DNA of 64,000 nucleotides from Leptospira noguchii serovar Panama str. CZ214 (GCF_000306255.2 NZ_AKWY02000020.1:62001-126000); one strand, 5' to 3'; positions 29,791 to 40,820 are shown, counted from the first letter of the stretch. Made by a program: numbers and translations. The notes: generated by a model from the letters alone, not told the origin.

Positions 29791-31431
29791 TTATTTTAAA
29801 ATTGGCTGTAAAAGATTAAAAGCACATACCCGGTTTCTTCCGGAAGTTTTTGCTTGATACAACGCTTGGTCCGCATTTGTAAATGCTTCTTCTAAATTCT
29901 GCTCTCCTCCAGAAACTCCAATACTCAAAGTGACAGGGTTTCCATTTTCTAATCGAATTTTATTTTCCACTTCCTTTCGTAATTCTTCAGCGATGTTGAT
30001 AGAAATTTCCTGGCCAACTCCACACAAAAAGATTGCGAATTCTTCTCCTCCCCAACGACAAACCACATCCGTTTGTCGAATTGAACGACTGAGTACTTGT
30101 GCTACTCTTATTAAAGTTTTATCACCAGCGTCATGTCCGAACTTATCATTTACTTGTTTGAAATGATCAATATCAATCATTAAAATTGCCCATCCGCTCT
30201 TATGTCGATTTTCCAGAGCAATAGATCTTTGGGTCAATTTTAAGAAACCCCTCCGATTCCAAATTCCAGTTAATGGATCTGTATGAATCAACTTAGATAC
30301 TTGATTCATCGAAGAACGTAATTTGACATACAACACTAACACAATAAAGAAAGTAAATGCAAGCACCCAAAAAGGAAGAAGATTCTTTATAACATAAATT
30401 ATATATTCAAAAATTTGAATTTCATGAACTAACCAAATCTCTTCTTCCTTAATTTTGACTCCAATCCAAAAACTTCCTTTTTGGATAAAAAAAGATTTCT
30501 TAGATTCTAATATCGAGGAAAATACGGAAAAAGGTAATTTGTCATTTAAAGCGAAATTACCTGGTTGAGCGACAATCTTTCCGTTTTCATCTATGAGCAT
30601 GCTTTTTCCAATACAATCACCGCTTTCTAATATTCTCTGCATTGCGTCTAAGCCTATATCGATTGCAGTAACCCCCACAAATTTTCCTTTTACATACACG
30701 GGTTCAGAAACCGAAATCATCAAACCTTTTCCAGCGATATCTTCATAAAGATCCGTGATAATTTGACGTCCGGTTGGATTGGAGATTGGGTTCGCTTGAG
30801 TCCAATAAGGTTCCGCGTAAAGATCGTCTGTAAAATAATAATTTTCATCTTTAAATTTTGGAGTGATATATAAAAATTTGCGTTCTGATAAATAATAAGC
30901 CCAGACCACTTCACTTTGTTTTTCAGTTAAGGATTCAAATTGACCTCTTAAATTTAAAGCGGCTTCTATTTCCTTGAGAAGAGAAGGATTCAATTTATAA
31001 ATGGAACCTACTGCGGTTAAAGTACCCGCATCCGGACCTTCCTGACTTTCTCGACTGATATGAGGAATTCCAAATCTGTTTAAGTTCGGATAATTTTTAA
31101 ATCTTTTAATGAGATCTGGATTTATAGGTGTGTCTTCGTAAAAAGTTAGATAATCTGCAACGGACAACCCTAAGGCCCTTGTTTGTGATCCAACTTTACG
31201 AATGTAGTCTTTCATTACGCGAGCTCTCATACCGACAATTCGATCGATTTCTTTTTCCATTCTGAAGTTTTCATAAATCAGAAAAAGAAACATGAATATT
31301 AGAATAATTGCTAAAAGCGAAAAGATGATTCTTTTTTTGACTCTTACATCTTCGACTTGTGAATTAATTTGAGTCTTAAATTGCAATTGGGTCACCTCTA
31401 TAAACAGATCGCTCTCGTGGAAAGATGACAT
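29791..31431 (-). CDS. diguanylate cyclase with extracytoplasmic dCache-like sensor
   Basis: 546 residues. Transmembrane helices at about 33-53 and 344-370 bracket a roughly 290-residue periplasmic domain of the dCache type ([56 protein letters not shown]). The cytoplasmic GGDEF domain (about 380-540) has GGEEF at 461-465, [13 protein letters not shown] and the metal loop [10 protein letters not shown]. An inhibitory I-site RQTD is at 452-455, five residues before GGEEF. It should therefore make c-di-GMP with product inhibition in response to a small ligand. The next gene upstream (31765-33327) is a close paralogue with the same domains. Confidence 0.92.
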   Translation of the reverse strand: MSSFHESDLFIEVTQLQFKTQINSQVEDVRVKKRIIFSLLAIILIFMFLFLIYENFRMEKEIDRIVGMRARVMKDYIRKVGSQTRALGLSVADYLTFYEDTPINPDLIKRFKNYPNLNRFGIPHISRESQEGPDAGTLTAVGSIYKLNPSLLKEIEAALNLRGQFESLTEKQSEVVWAYYLSERKFLYITPKFKDENYYFTDDLYAEPYWTQANPISNPTGRQIITDLYEDIAGKGLMISVSEPVYVKGKFVGVTAIDIGLDAMQRILESGDCIGKSMLIDENGKIVAQPGNFALNDKLPFSVFSSILESKKSFFIQKGSFWIGVKIKEEEIWLVHEIQIFEYIIYVIKNLLPFWVLAFTFFIVLVLYVKLRSSMNQVSKLIHTDPLTGIWNRRGFLKLTQRSIALENRHKSGWAILMIDIDHFKQVNDKFGHDAGDKTLIRVAQVLSRSIRQTDVVCRWGGEEFAIFLCGVGQEISINIAEELRKEVENKIRLENGNPVTLSIGVSGGEQNLEEAFTNADQALYQAKTSGRNRVCAFNLLQPILK

Positions 31432-31764
31432 AGGTTCTACCGAAAAAGAAATCTAAATTCTTTTTCATCAATTATCAAAATCAAATTTGAGAATCTATAT
31501 TGTAAAACGTAAGTGAATCTTCAAATTTTAAGGTGAAAAAAGATAAAAAGACAAAAATTTGACAAAAATAAAATCTTTTATGATTTATAAACGCTTCTTT
31601 TGATTACAAAACTTATGGTCTTTACGGACGCTTCTATTTTTTTGTAACAACAGTAATTTTATGAAATCTTTATATTGCGCTAGAATTGTTTTGTTAAAAA
31701 TTACAGAAATATTTTCGTTTTATAACAAGAAAGGATATAATATTCAATAATTATAAAACTTGGT
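31432..31764. other. spacer between the paired diguanylate cyclase genes
   Basis: 333 bp, AT-rich, no gene. The two cyclases have separate leaders, so they are probably not one tight operon. Confidence 0.45.
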
Positions 31765-33327
31765 TTAGAACGTTTCCGTTGTAGTATCAAATACACAAAC
31801 CCGATTTCTTCCCAAAGTTTTTGCTTGATACAATGCTTGATCAGCACAAGCAAATGCATTTTCTAAACCGTTGTTCTTCCCGCTTTTTCCTTCGGAAATT
31901 CCAATACTTAGAGTTACCGGTTTTCCATCCTTCAGTATAACTTTATTTTCAACTTCTTTACGAAGATGTTCTGCGATATTCATCGAATCTTCCGGAGTAA
32001 CCCCAAAAAGAAAAACCGCAAATTCTTCTCCACCCCAACGACATACCACATCCGTTTGGCGTATATTAGCGCTTAGTATTTGAGAAACTTTAATTAGGAT
32101 TCTATCTCCGGTATCATGCCCAAATCGATCGTTTACTTGTTTGAAATGATCTATATCGATCATCAAAATTGTCCACGATTGTCCGTGACGATGAACCGCC
32201 GCTAAAGATTTTTGTGTAAGTTTTAAAAAGCCACGTCGATTTGCAATTCCAGTTAAAGGATCGGTATGAATCATTTTTGAAACTTGTTCCATAGACGCTT
32301 TCAATTTTATGTATAAAATGGAAACGATTCCAAGGGTGCATATCAATCCCCAAAATGGGAGTAAGTTTAAAATGACCGAAAATAAAAATTCTATCGCCGA
32401 GATTCGATGTACTAATCGTACTTCTTGATCTTTGATTTCGAAAAAAGCCCAATAGTATCCTTTTTTCAAAAAAAAATTTTCCGAAGGTCCGTCTGGGAGT
32501 TGAATCGTTGAATCATTCATATCAATCCAAGATTCCTTTGCGATAATTTTTTTATTTTCGTCTATAAGAATACTTTCTCCTATACAATCGCCTACAGCTA
32601 AAACTCTACGCATCGCTTCAAGACCTATATCGATTGCCGCAACCCCAATGAATTGATTTCTAAAATATACTGGTTCGGAAATGGTAATCATTAACCCTTG
32701 TCCACCAAGATCGTTGTAAAGTTCCGAAATGACTTGTTTACGCTGAGGATTCGTTTTAGGAGTTGCCTGAACCCAAAAAGGCCTTTGATAAAGTCCTTCG
32801 TTAAAAACATCCTTATACGGCTTTGATGTAGGTGCAAAGTAAAGGAACCTCTGTGCAGATAGATAATAGGCCCAAACTACTTCACTTTGTGTTTCTACCA
32901 AGGTTTCAAATTGTCCACTGAGCCCTAAAGCAGCTTCTACTTCTCTCAAAAAAAACGGAGTAATAGGAACAGAAGTTTTCAAAAACTCAGAAGTAGAAGA
33001 ATTTGTTTTTATTTGATTTTTATTTCCAAAAATTTTTAAGCTAGAGTATTTTTTAAATTTGTGAAATGCACGTTTATCTAATATAGAATCTTCATAATAG
33101 TCCATAGAATGAGAAATTGAAAGTTTTAGAGCTTTGGTTTGATTACTGATTCTTCGAATATAATCCTGAGTTACCCTCGCCCTCATCCATACAACACGAT
33201 GAATTTCACTTTGCATCTGTTTTACTTCGTAAACAAACGTTCCAATCATCAAAACCGGAATAACGGCTAAGATCATAAGAATCTTCTTTTTTTGTATCCT
33301 GGATTCTTTTTGTTGATATACGTTCAT
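31765..33327 (-). CDS. diguanylate cyclase with extracytoplasmic dCache-like sensor (paralogue)
   Basis: 520 residues, colinear with the downstream gene at 29791-31431 over its whole length. A short cytoplasmic lead precedes TM helices at about 14-34 and 311-340. The dCache segments are FWVQATPKTNPQRKQVISELYNDLGGQG and GVAAIDIGLEAMRR. The GGDEF domain has GGEEF at 432-436 and the I-site RQTD at 423-426. The sensor halves differ much more than the GGDEF halves, which fits a tandem duplication followed by a change in what is sensed. The N-terminus is shorter than that of the partner gene. Confidence 0.92.
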   Translation of the reverse strand: MNVYQQKESRIQKKKILMILAVIPVLMIGTFVYEVKQMQSEIHRVVWMRARVTQDYIRRISNQTKALKLSISHSMDYYEDSILDKRAFHKFKKYSSLKIFGNKNQIKTNSSTSEFLKTSVPITPFFLREVEAALGLSGQFETLVETQSEVVWAYYLSAQRFLYFAPTSKPYKDVFNEGLYQRPFWVQATPKTNPQRKQVISELYNDLGGQGLMITISEPVYFRNQFIGVAAIDIGLEAMRRVLAVGDCIGESILIDENKKIIAKESWIDMNDSTIQLPDGPSENFFLKKGYYWAFFEIKDQEVRLVHRISAIEFLFSVILNLLPFWGLICTLGIVSILYIKLKASMEQVSKMIHTDPLTGIANRRGFLKLTQKSLAAVHRHGQSWTILMIDIDHFKQVNDRFGHDTGDRILIKVSQILSANIRQTDVVCRWGGEEFAVFLFGVTPEDSMNIAEHLRKEVENKVILKDGKPVTLSIGISEGKSGKNNGLENAFACADQALYQAKTLGRNRVCVFDTTTETF

Positions 33328-33719
33328 TTCAGTTCAAACTCTTCTATAATACAGAATCTTATAGAATTTGATTCTCCGCAAATGTTTATTGAATTTGATT
33401 TCGACTAAAAAATACTATTCTATATTTTAAGAATACTTGGAATTATTGGGAATAAAACGAAATCCCCGAAAACGTCATTTTTCCTAGTGAGCTTGGTAAT
33501 ATAAAAAACAAACCCATTTTTAAAAAAGTAGAACTTACTGATACCTGAGGCTATAGTCGGTTTAAATTTTGATCCGATTCAGCAAAGAAATTTCCAGAAA
33601 AATATTTCCTGCCCAAAAATTCTGAATCAGATTTTTTGAATATTTTTAAAATTGAATCGCAATCCTTCTAATTTTTTGCCATAATTCTACTTTATATTAA
33701 AAAGGAATTATTGTCAAAA
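33328..33719. other. divergent promoter region
   Basis: The only space between the minus-strand cyclase pair and the plus-strand hybrid kinase. No gene. Promoters for both directions must lie here, but I cannot assign boxes with confidence. Confidence 0.4.
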
Positions 33720-36245
33720 ATGATCAAGTCTTTGCGTATTTCCTGCATATTTTTCATTCCAATTTCTTTTCTTACTTTTTTATTGAACTGCTCCCAATTC
33801 ATACAAAACGATCCGATTGCCTTAAACGGTGTCATTGATTTATCTTCTTGGAACCCTAATATTGATTCAGTTAATTTAAAGGGGGATTGGGAGTTTTGTT
33901 GGGATCAATGGATTCCACCAAATGCAGAAGAATCCAAATGGAAAGAAAACTGTAACGGATTCTATCCAGCCCCTGCGTATTGGAAGTTTTATAATATTTC
34001 TGGAAAAAATTTATCCCCTTTTGGTAAGGCTACGTACCGATTAAAAGTAATTTTACCAGCTTCTTTTCACGATTCCTATGGTATTCGATGGACCGAAATT
34101 CTATCTGCATTTCAAATTTTTATAAACAATAAATCCGTTGCACAGGTTGGTGTTTTGGGAACCGACTTCAAAACCATGATCCCAAAACTCAAACCAGATA
34201 GGGCTGAAATTGGTGCACATAACAGTCCAATGACGATCGTCATTTGGGTCTCGAATTTTAATCATCAAAATCACGGCTTTTGGCAACCTATTTATCTAGG
34301 TAAATGGGAAACAATCAGAAATACCCAGATGAGACACTTGATGATGGACATAGCAAGTTTTGCATCCGTAGCCTTAATTGGATTTTATCATTTAGTTTTA
34401 TTCCTTTTTAGAACACGTTCAAAAGAATATTTATTTTTCGGGCTTTTTTGTATTTTTATGGGGATTCGTCAGCTTAGCGTTGAAAATCACGCTTTTATGA
34501 TATTCTTCCCCAATATAGATTTTGATTTTTACATTCGTTTTATATATTTTACGGTTCTATTGATTGGAATTTTTATGTGTATGTTTATTAAATCTTTATT
34601 TCCGGAAGAAGTTTCTTCTTTTTTTATCAATTCGGTAATCGGAGTTTTTGGTTGTTCCATTTTTACGTTAGCCTTACCGGTTCGTATTTTTACCGAATTT
34701 TTTAGTATTATATTTATTTTAATCTCAAGCCTCCCTTTGGGTTTAACTCTGTATCTATTTAAAGCACATAAAATGAAACGAAAAGGTGCTATTCTTATCC
34801 TAATTGCATATCTTATTTTTTCTACAGTAGTATTAAACGATATTCTTTTCACGTTAGGATATACTTCTACCGGCTATATTTCCTATATTGGAGTGACCGT
34901 TTTTATTTTTTTTCAAGCTGGGGTTTTAGCTCAACAGCTCACACAAGCTTTTAATCGTTCGGAACATTTAGCCCTGGAGTTAAAATCGACTTTACAAGAA
35001 AATATTGAAACTCATAACGAATTACTCGCACTGAAAGAATTACAAAATACGAATTTAGAATCTCAGGTTCAATTCAGAACGATAGAATTACTCAAGGCGC
35101 GCGACGATGCTGAATTTGCAAATAAGGTTAAATCCCAATTTTTAGCCACAATGAGTCATGAAATTAGAACCCCTCTCAACGGAATCATCGGTTTGATTGA
35201 ACAGTTTAAATCGACTCCTCTAAACGAGAATCAACAGCATATTCGAAATTTGATTCAAAAAAGTGGGGAAACTCTTCTTAAAATCATCAACGATATTTTA
35301 GATTTTTCTAAATTAGAAGCAGATAAAATAGATTTAGAACTACACGAATTTTGCTGGAAAGAAATTGTAGAAGAAACAATGGGTATTTTCCTTTATCAAG
35401 CGACTCAAAAAGGTCTCGTTTTATCAACTGATTATTCTCCCGATTTTATCGACAAATCCATAGGAGACAAACGTAGAATTACACAAATTCTTTCCAACCT
35501 GATCTCAAATGCGATTAAATTTACTGATTCTGGTAAAATTCAAATTCGAGCGTTTTCTGAAAGGATAGAAACAAAAATTGAATATACGATTCAGGTAATA
35601 GACTCAGGGATTGGAATTCCCAAAGAAAAAATCGATTTGTTATTTCAGAAATTTTTTCAACTCGATTCGAGCATTTCTAGAAAATACGGTGGAACTGGCC
35701 TAGGTCTTGCGATTTCTAAAAAACTAGTAGAATTAATGAACGGTAAAATTCATGTATTTAAAAATGAATCCCAAGGTTCCACGTTTGAGTTTACGGTTTT
35801 ATTATCTGAATTTGTTTCCGAGAATCATCCCACTTATTTTCCAGAAACCACAGACCTTTCTTCTCTATCTTCCAACACTTACATTCTAATCGCCGAAGAC
35901 GATTCCACGAACATTTTTCTTTTATCCGGTATTCTTAAAAAACTCAAGATCAAATTTGAGTTGGCTAAAGACGGTTTAGAAGCAATCACAAAGGTTAGAA
36001 TTTCAAGGTTTGATTTGATTTTTATGGATATAAATATGCCTCATTTGGATGGGATCAGCGCTTCTAACTTTATTTTGACGGACCCTATGATTTCTCCTAA
36101 ACCTGTAATTATCGCGGTAACTGCGGACGTTCTGCAAGAAGATAAAATCAAATGTAGACAAGCAGGGATGTCCGATTTTTTAGGAAAGCCTTATTACAAA
36201 AAAGACATAGAACAGATAATTTACAAATGGCTTGTAATTCATTAA
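33720..36245 (+). CDS. 7TMR-DISM hybrid sensor histidine kinase with receiver domain
   Basis: About 841 residues from the ATG at 33720; an in-frame TTG at 33711 is an alternative, with AAGGA just before it. The N-terminus has a signal segment ending in LLNC (Cys27 counting from the TTG), so it may be lipid-modified. An extracytoplasmic beta domain (about 40-205), seven helices (210-410) and a coiled coil (412-470) follow. HisKA has His483 in MSHEIRTPLNG. The HATPase has N-box Asn596/Asn600, Asp631 (DSGIG) and GGTGLGLAIS. The receiver domain has Asp773 and Lys826. It is a phosphorelay sensor, and the receptor part matches that of the cyclase at 12724. It sits beside c-di-GMP genes, which suggests a linked circuit. 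Confidence 0.9.
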   Translation: MIKSLRISCIFFIPISFLTFLLNCSQFIQNDPIALNGVIDLSSWNPNIDSVNLKGDWEFCWDQWIPPNAEESKWKENCNGFYPAPAYWKFYNISGKNLSPFGKATYRLKVILPASFHDSYGIRWTEILSAFQIFINNKSVAQVGVLGTDFKTMIPKLKPDRAEIGAHNSPMTIVIWVSNFNHQNHGFWQPIYLGKWETIRNTQMRHLMMDIASFASVALIGFYHLVLFLFRTRSKEYLFFGLFCIFMGIRQLSVENHAFMIFFPNIDFDFYIRFIYFTVLLIGIFMCMFIKSLFPEEVSSFFINSVIGVFGCSIFTLALPVRIFTEFFSIIFILISSLPLGLTLYLFKAHKMKRKGAILILIAYLIFSTVVLNDILFTLGYTSTGYISYIGVTVFIFFQAGVLAQQLTQAFNRSEHLALELKSTLQENIETHNELLALKELQNTNLESQVQFRTIELLKARDDAEFANKVKSQFLATMSHEIRTPLNGIIGLIEQFKSTPLNENQQHIRNLIQKSGETLLKIINDILDFSKLEADKIDLELHEFCWKEIVEETMGIFLYQATQKGLVLSTDYSPDFIDKSIGDKRRITQILSNLISNAIKFTDSGKIQIRAFSERIETKIEYTIQVIDSGIGIPKEKIDLLFQKFFQLDSSISRKYGGTGLGLAISKKLVELMNGKIHVFKNESQGSTFEFTVLLSEFVSENHPTYFPETTDLSSLSSNTYILIAEDDSTNIFLLSGILKKLKIKFELAKDGLEAITKVRISRFDLIFMDINMPHLDGISASNFILTDPMISPKPVIIAVTADVLQEDKIKCRQAGMSDFLGKPYYKKDIEQIIYKWLVIH

Positions 36246-36542
36246 TTATATTTAATGAATATTTTAATATTATTTTTCTCGATATTAATAAATTAACATG
36301 ATTTTTTTCGTAAAAATAAAATGTGAGAACTACTACGCCCTTACGAATAAATTTTAAGAACTCATACTTTAAGAAAATTCTCTCTCATTTTTTACGTTAA
36401 TTTAAATCGTCCCAAAACCACTCTGTGAATTTTATATAATAGGGCAGTTTCTATAAATTATATTCCTTGATGTACACATTCCCGAAACCGAGTCTTATAG
36501 CAAAACACATTTATAAAAGTTTTGAGACGGATCTAGATTTTT
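36246..36542. other. spacer between convergent genes
   Basis: About 300 bp, no gene and no convincing terminator hairpin. A GAGAACTACTACG stretch near 36322 is a weak member of the AGTTCC-type repeat on the opposite strand. Confidence 0.4.
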
Positions 36543-37244
36543 CTATTCAATAGATTCCAGTTTCTTTTTTGCCAGTTCATAAATGACCTGGAACTGTTCT
36601 GGAGTCATTTTATTTTGTGCTCCCACAAAAGAATTTTCAATTTCACTATGATTGTGTAAGTAAGGAACATTCAATTTTTGTAAATCACTTGGAGTGATAT
36701 AAATCGTCTTATCTCCTTTTGCTACGGATAAATAGTCTGTATCGTTAATTTTTTTAGAATGATTTTGATGATTTTCCAATTCTATCTGACCTTCACAATG
36801 ACAAGTAAACGTCATATCCCCGTAAACCGAAGTATAAAATTTTGTTCCTCTAACTCCGGCAGTTGTAGTAGGAGTATGAAGATTCATCTTCTCTCCTTTT
36901 AACAATTTATTTGTTAAGATCCAAGAACTTCCCTTATCCTGAAAAAAGTTTTTTTCATCTGATGTTTCCTTTACTTGAAATTTAGAATCGGACTGAATTT
37001 CTATTACAGTCGCGTTATCTCCAAAAACAAGAGTGGCGATCGACTTAGGTCCGGTCAAAATCATATCTCCGTTTAAAATTTCTTGAGAGACAACCGCCTT
37101 AAACTTTTGTTCTCCTCTTTGAACGGAAGTTTCTCCTTTTAAAAACACAATTTTTCCTTTGGTCGGATCTGATTTACTTTCTTTACAATGAAAACTTAAA
37201 ACGATCAGACTCACTAGAACAAATAACATAGATACTTTTTTCAT
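36543..37244 (-). CDS. FecR-domain lipoprotein
   Basis: 233 residues. The signal segment ends in LSFHC with Cys20 as the lipidation site. A FecR-type domain follows at about 30-170: [49 protein letters not shown], then [20 protein letters not shown] and a strand with [10 protein letters not shown]. In other bacteria FecR domains transduce a signal from an outer-membrane receptor, but many lipoproteins only share the fold. The C-terminal 60 residues are helical. It lies 42 bp downstream of the 4-TM gene (37287), in a likely minus-strand operon. Confidence 0.8.
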   Translation of the reverse strand: MKKVSMLFVLVSLIVLSFHCKESKSDPTKGKIVFLKGETSVQRGEQKFKAVVSQEILNGDMILTGPKSIATLVFGDNATVIEIQSDSKFQVKETSDEKNFFQDKGSSWILTNKLLKGEKMNLHTPTTTAGVRGTKFYTSVYGDMTFTCHCEGQIELENHQNHSKKINDTDYLSVAKGDKTIYITPSDLQKLNVPYLHNHSEIENSFVGAQNKMTPEQFQVIYELAKKKLESIE

Positions 37245-37286
37245 AAATTTTACACTCCGAATTTTAAACGATCTTCTATATGAGGT

Positions 37287-37694
37287 TTATTTCCGCAACA
37301 AGGTTCCTGCAAGATAACCCATAGGCAGATACGCGCCCACTAAATCTAAAACGGTAAACCATAAAGGCGAAGGAAGCATTATCGTATTTGCAATTCCACC
37401 GACTAAAAAAAGAAGCCCAATCCCCATAGCAAGTTTAACTTTATGATTGAAACTTACCTTTGCGGTCAATAACGCTCCAGCAAAAGTACCAAGCGCATGA
37501 GCTAAAAACGGTAGAACAAAATGTTTAGGTTCAAATAAATGTAGGGATGACTTCAGTCCTTCCATTGTAGTTACATCCACCCCAGTAGGAGGAGGAATGA
37601 TATGCCCACTAACCATGATAATTCCCATGTTTACAATACTACCAAAAACGGCTCCAGCAACCAAGGCGATGGTGTTTTGAATGATCGGATTCAT
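37287..37694 (-). CDS. small membrane protein with four helices
   Basis: 135 residues with about four hydrophobic helices: AGAVFGSIVNMGIIMVSG, FVLPFLAHALGTFAGALL, LAMGIGLLFLVGGIANTIM and WFTVLDLVGAYLPMGYLAG. It has conserved-looking His and Gly residues but no motif I can name. Small uncharacterised membrane proteins with this plan occur in many bacteria. It precedes the FecR lipoprotein gene by 42 bp, so co-transcription is likely. Confidence 0.65.
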   Translation of the reverse strand: MNPIIQNTIALVAGAVFGSIVNMGIIMVSGHIIPPPTGVDVTTMEGLKSSLHLFEPKHFVLPFLAHALGTFAGALLTAKVSFNHKVKLAMGIGLLFLVGGIANTIMLPSPLWFTVLDLVGAYLPMGYLAGTLLRK

Positions 37695-37847
37695 ATTCTA
37701 TTGTCCTAATTTTATTTTTTGAATCAACTGACTTGCTATTTATTTTATAACTCTTATGGGTCGATCTTTTTTACTACAAAAAAACAAAATGTGATCTTGA
37801 ACTTTCCTCTTTTAAAATCTATTGTATTTATCAAATTGATAATATAA

Positions 37848-37942
37848 GGTATTTTTGAAAAATTAATTTTCCATCCATTTCTGTTTCATAAAAACGGTCT
37901 ATTGAAGCAATTTCATTGATCTGAACTAGGGTATTTTTGAAA
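37848..37942 (+). repeat. decayed copy of the MITE-like element
   Basis: It keeps the order of copy B (GAAAAATTAATTTTCCATCC, TTTCTGTTTCAT, then ATTGATC), but the right end has drifted and its TIR is only GTATTTTTGAAAA. It lies in the spacer between the 4-TM gene and the patatin gene. A short minus-strand frame over it (37831-38034) is not a gene. Confidence 0.5.
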
Positions 37943-38045
37943 ACTTTAATAAAATGAATTTTTAATTTGCTGAGGTCGCAGAACAGCGATTTAGTGCAGA
38001 AATTTGAATTTAAAAGCAATAGAATGAAGAACAAAAATTAAATCA

Positions 38046-39050
38046 TTATTTTAATTTCAAAGAAGAAAAGGTTTTTACCCAATCTTTTTTTAGATATTCT
38101 AAAATTTTATGTTTATTGAACCGAGCGTCTCTTTTTCCGAGCTCATAGGCCTTTCTGGCTCCGATCGGATCCGTATAATCGAAAGAAGTGATTGGTAAAG
38201 GTTCCGAAGGCGTTTGTAAATAACACCTTTCTAAAAGTTTTGGATCTTTTCCTATAATTGTAGTAGGTTCATAATAAATTCCTATCGTTTTCTTATCCGG
38301 AGGAAACGCTTCTAAAAGTAAATTGTTTGTAAGTCCACCATCGAAATAATATTCTTTTTCAAGGGTCTGAACCGAAACAACTGGAGGAACTGAAGAAGAG
38401 TTAAGAATAATCTGCTCTACCGTTTGTTCGTTGTCGAAATCCTTTTCCGTAAATAAGACTTCTTTCATATTCCAATTTCTGAGTATTCTTTGCATCCTTT
38501 CCGTATTCAAACCGCGTTTTCTATCTCTTTCATCCTCTAAAAAAGCTTTTGCAGTTTCTGCAATCAATCTTGCCAATCTAAATTTATTCTTTAGAGAATC
38601 TTCCTTAGGGATCGCCCTTAAAGTATGAATATACACTTTAATCCCAGATTGAATGATCTTTTGAAAATCCATACCAAATCGAATCGTTTTTCGATACATC
38701 TCTTCATGCGGAAAAGCTCTTTCTCCTTTAAAAAGTCGACTCCAGTAAAAGTTGGCTGGATTTTTTCGAACTATATTTTCAAAGAAGGCAACACACTCCT
38801 CTTCGCCTCCAGAAATCAAACAGAGTACCATCGCAGCCCCGGCAGAAACTCCGGACACTTCCCTAAACTTTAAACCCCAAGATTTGATTTCATGCCCAAA
38901 ACCCAATCCGTATAAAGCCTTACACCCACCTCCAGCAATTGCAAAACAAATTTCATCTTCCAACCAAAGACCTTGAAATACTTCCCCTAATCGTTTTTGA
39001 GGTTCTTGTTTTTTTTCAAATGCGACAGAATCGTCTAAAATGGGCGGCAT
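38046..39050 (-). CDS. patatin-like phospholipase
   Basis: 334 residues. The oxyanion loop is AGGGCKALYG at about 39-48. The nucleophile elbow GVSAG has Ser69, and the catalytic dyad Asp237 is in YYFDGGLTNN. This is the complete Ser-Asp set of patatin-fold lipid acyl hydrolases, which cleave phospholipids or lysolipids. No signal peptide or membrane helix, so it is probably cytoplasmic or peripherally bound. A second patatin is at 46007-46885. They share only the motifs, and this one has a longer middle section of about 60 residues with many charged helices. Confidence 0.85.
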   Translation of the reverse strand: MPPILDDSVAFEKKQEPQKRLGEVFQGLWLEDEICFAIAGGGCKALYGLGFGHEIKSWGLKFREVSGVSAGAAMVLCLISGGEEECVAFFENIVRKNPANFYWSRLFKGERAFPHEEMYRKTIRFGMDFQKIIQSGIKVYIHTLRAIPKEDSLKNKFRLARLIAETAKAFLEDERDRKRGLNTERMQRILRNWNMKEVLFTEKDFDNEQTVEQIILNSSSVPPVVSVQTLEKEYYFDGGLTNNLLLEAFPPDKKTIGIYYEPTTIIGKDPKLLERCYLQTPSEPLPITSFDYTDPIGARKAYELGKRDARFNKHKILEYLKKDWVKTFSSLKLK

Positions 39051-39304
39051 TCATTTCTCCGAATTTGTATTTTTACCATTTTCAGATTCTATTTACTTTT
39101 ATGGAAAGAAATTATTTTGTTTTGCTAATAGACTTGAATTTAATTCTTTTCGATTGATACAAAATATTTTGAATAAATCGAATACATTTGAATTCAATTT
39201 CAAAACACGAATCGATGAAACACTTAAATATTATCAAGAAAATAGAATGTATCGGAATAAATGATTAAAAAATTTTAATGCGAAGTTTTAAAACGATTTA
39301 TCGT
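39051..39304. other. spacer between patatin and transporter genes
   Basis: About 250 bp, AT-rich. Some short open frames exist, but none has a ribosome site or protein-like content. Confidence 0.4.
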
Positions 39305-40702
39305 TTAACTACTATTAGTTTTTTTCTGGATATAACCTTTGTGCTCCAGCCAATTCCCAAACAACAAAGCTACCCAGCTAGAAGTTAATCCTGGGATTGA
39401 AGCTGGTATTTCTAATGAAAGTATATTACATAAAAGCCATATACAAAATCCTACGATCATAGAAAATATAGCTCCGGTAGAAGTAGAATTTTTCCAAAAA
39501 AGTCCGGCAACAAGAGGAACGAACAAAGAAACAAGACTCAAAGCGGATGCTTGAGATACTAACTCATAAATATTACTTTTAGTATTTGCCATTAAAAGAG
39601 AAACTAACGTTATTGCTATTACAGAAAGTCTAAACAATCGAAGAAGAGTTTTTTCATTTGTCTTTTTAAAAAAAGGACGGATTACGTTTTCCCCCAAGAC
39701 GGAAGCAGATGCAAGAATTGCTCCACTGGCTGTGCTCATTACCGCAGATAACATAGCTCCAAAAAATAAGATCTGAGTAAAAAGCCCAGTATGTGTTAAT
39801 ACAGTTTTGGGAAGAATCATCTGTGTGTCTTCTTTTGCAATTTCAGGATATATTTTTCTCGCACAAAGTACGGCAAGTAAGGGTAAAAAAGCCACGCTCA
39901 AATAAAAAAACGATCCTAATAAAGAAGAATAAACGGCTACTTTCTCCGATTTAGAAGCCATTACTCTTTGAAAAATATCTTGTTGTGGAATCGACCCTAG
40001 ACCGATCGTCATCCAAGCGGCGAGATAAACGAAAATACTTTTAACATTCATCTCTGGAAAAAATCTAAAAAAACCGGGTTTTGTAGACGCAAATACCACC
40101 TCGATTCCACCCGCTTTAGAACTTAGATCCCAAACTAGATAAGAAAGTCCTAATACGATTAAAACTGTTTGTAAAAAATCGGTAAGAGAAATCGCCCACA
40201 TTCCTCCGATTACAGTATAAATCAAAACGACTCCGGCTCCCGCAATGATACCGGTAGATACAGGAATATCAGCTAACGAATGAAAGATGATCCCTAAAGC
40301 AACAAACTGTGCTGCAATCCAACCAAAATAAGAAGGAATCATAAATACACTCGATAAAATTTCAGCCTTTCTTCCGAACCGATTTTTATAAAAGTCTCCG
40401 AAAGTAAGTATGTTCATTCTATAAAGAGGTCTTGCAAAAAATAAACCCACAAGAAATAGACAAAGTGCAGCCCCGAAAGGATCTTCTATAACTCCTAAAA
40501 TTCCATCTTCCACAAAACGAGAAGAAGCTCCAAGTAAAGTCTCGGAACCGAACCAAGTCGCAAACAAAGCGGAAGACGCAAGAAATAAAGGTAGTCTTCT
40601 ACCTGCGAGCACATAATCCTTTGAATCGCTTACAAATCGAGAAGCAAGAGCCCCGATTAGTATCGTAGTAAATAAATAAAGAATGACTGATATTGCGAGC
40701 AA
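39305..40702 (-). CDS. sodium:solute symporter (SSS family)
   Basis: 465 residues. Twelve to thirteen membrane helices in the SSS layout. Family segments include YVLAGRRLPLFLASSALFATWFGSETLLGA in the first part and FGDFYKNRFGRKAE after it. Further on are GIIAGAGVVLIYTVIGGMWAISLTDFLQ and GLGSIPQQDIFQRVMAS. These proteins use the sodium gradient to take up organic solutes (proline, pantothenate, sugars or acids). The substrate cannot be read from the sequence. The TTG start at 40702 is preceded by AGGGG six bases upstream. Single gene on this strand, about 250 bp upstream of the patatin gene. Confidence 0.88.
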   Translation of the reverse strand: MLAISVILYLFTTILIGALASRFVSDSKDYVLAGRRLPLFLASSALFATWFGSETLLGASSRFVEDGILGVIEDPFGAALCLFLVGLFFARPLYRMNILTFGDFYKNRFGRKAEILSSVFMIPSYFGWIAAQFVALGIIFHSLADIPVSTGIIAGAGVVLIYTVIGGMWAISLTDFLQTVLIVLGLSYLVWDLSSKAGGIEVVFASTKPGFFRFFPEMNVKSIFVYLAAWMTIGLGSIPQQDIFQRVMASKSEKVAVYSSLLGSFFYLSVAFLPLLAVLCARKIYPEIAKEDTQMILPKTVLTHTGLFTQILFFGAMLSAVMSTASGAILASASVLGENVIRPFFKKTNEKTLLRLFRLSVIAITLVSLLMANTKSNIYELVSQASALSLVSLFVPLVAGLFWKNSTSTGAIFSMIVGFCIWLLCNILSLEIPASIPGLTSSWVALLFGNWLEHKGYIQKKTNSS

Positions 40703-40820
40703 CGGAACCCCTTTTTTATATTTTTCTCAGGAATGCAATCCATTCTTGTATCACAAAAACAAGTTCGATTTAAAAGAAACATCTATAAAATAAATTTTCT
40801 ATTGAACAACGATTTCATGA

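Noticed and set aside
37831..38034. Minus-strand open frame of 67 codons
   Set aside because: It lies over a decayed MITE-like element, has no ribosome site and a low-complexity sequence.
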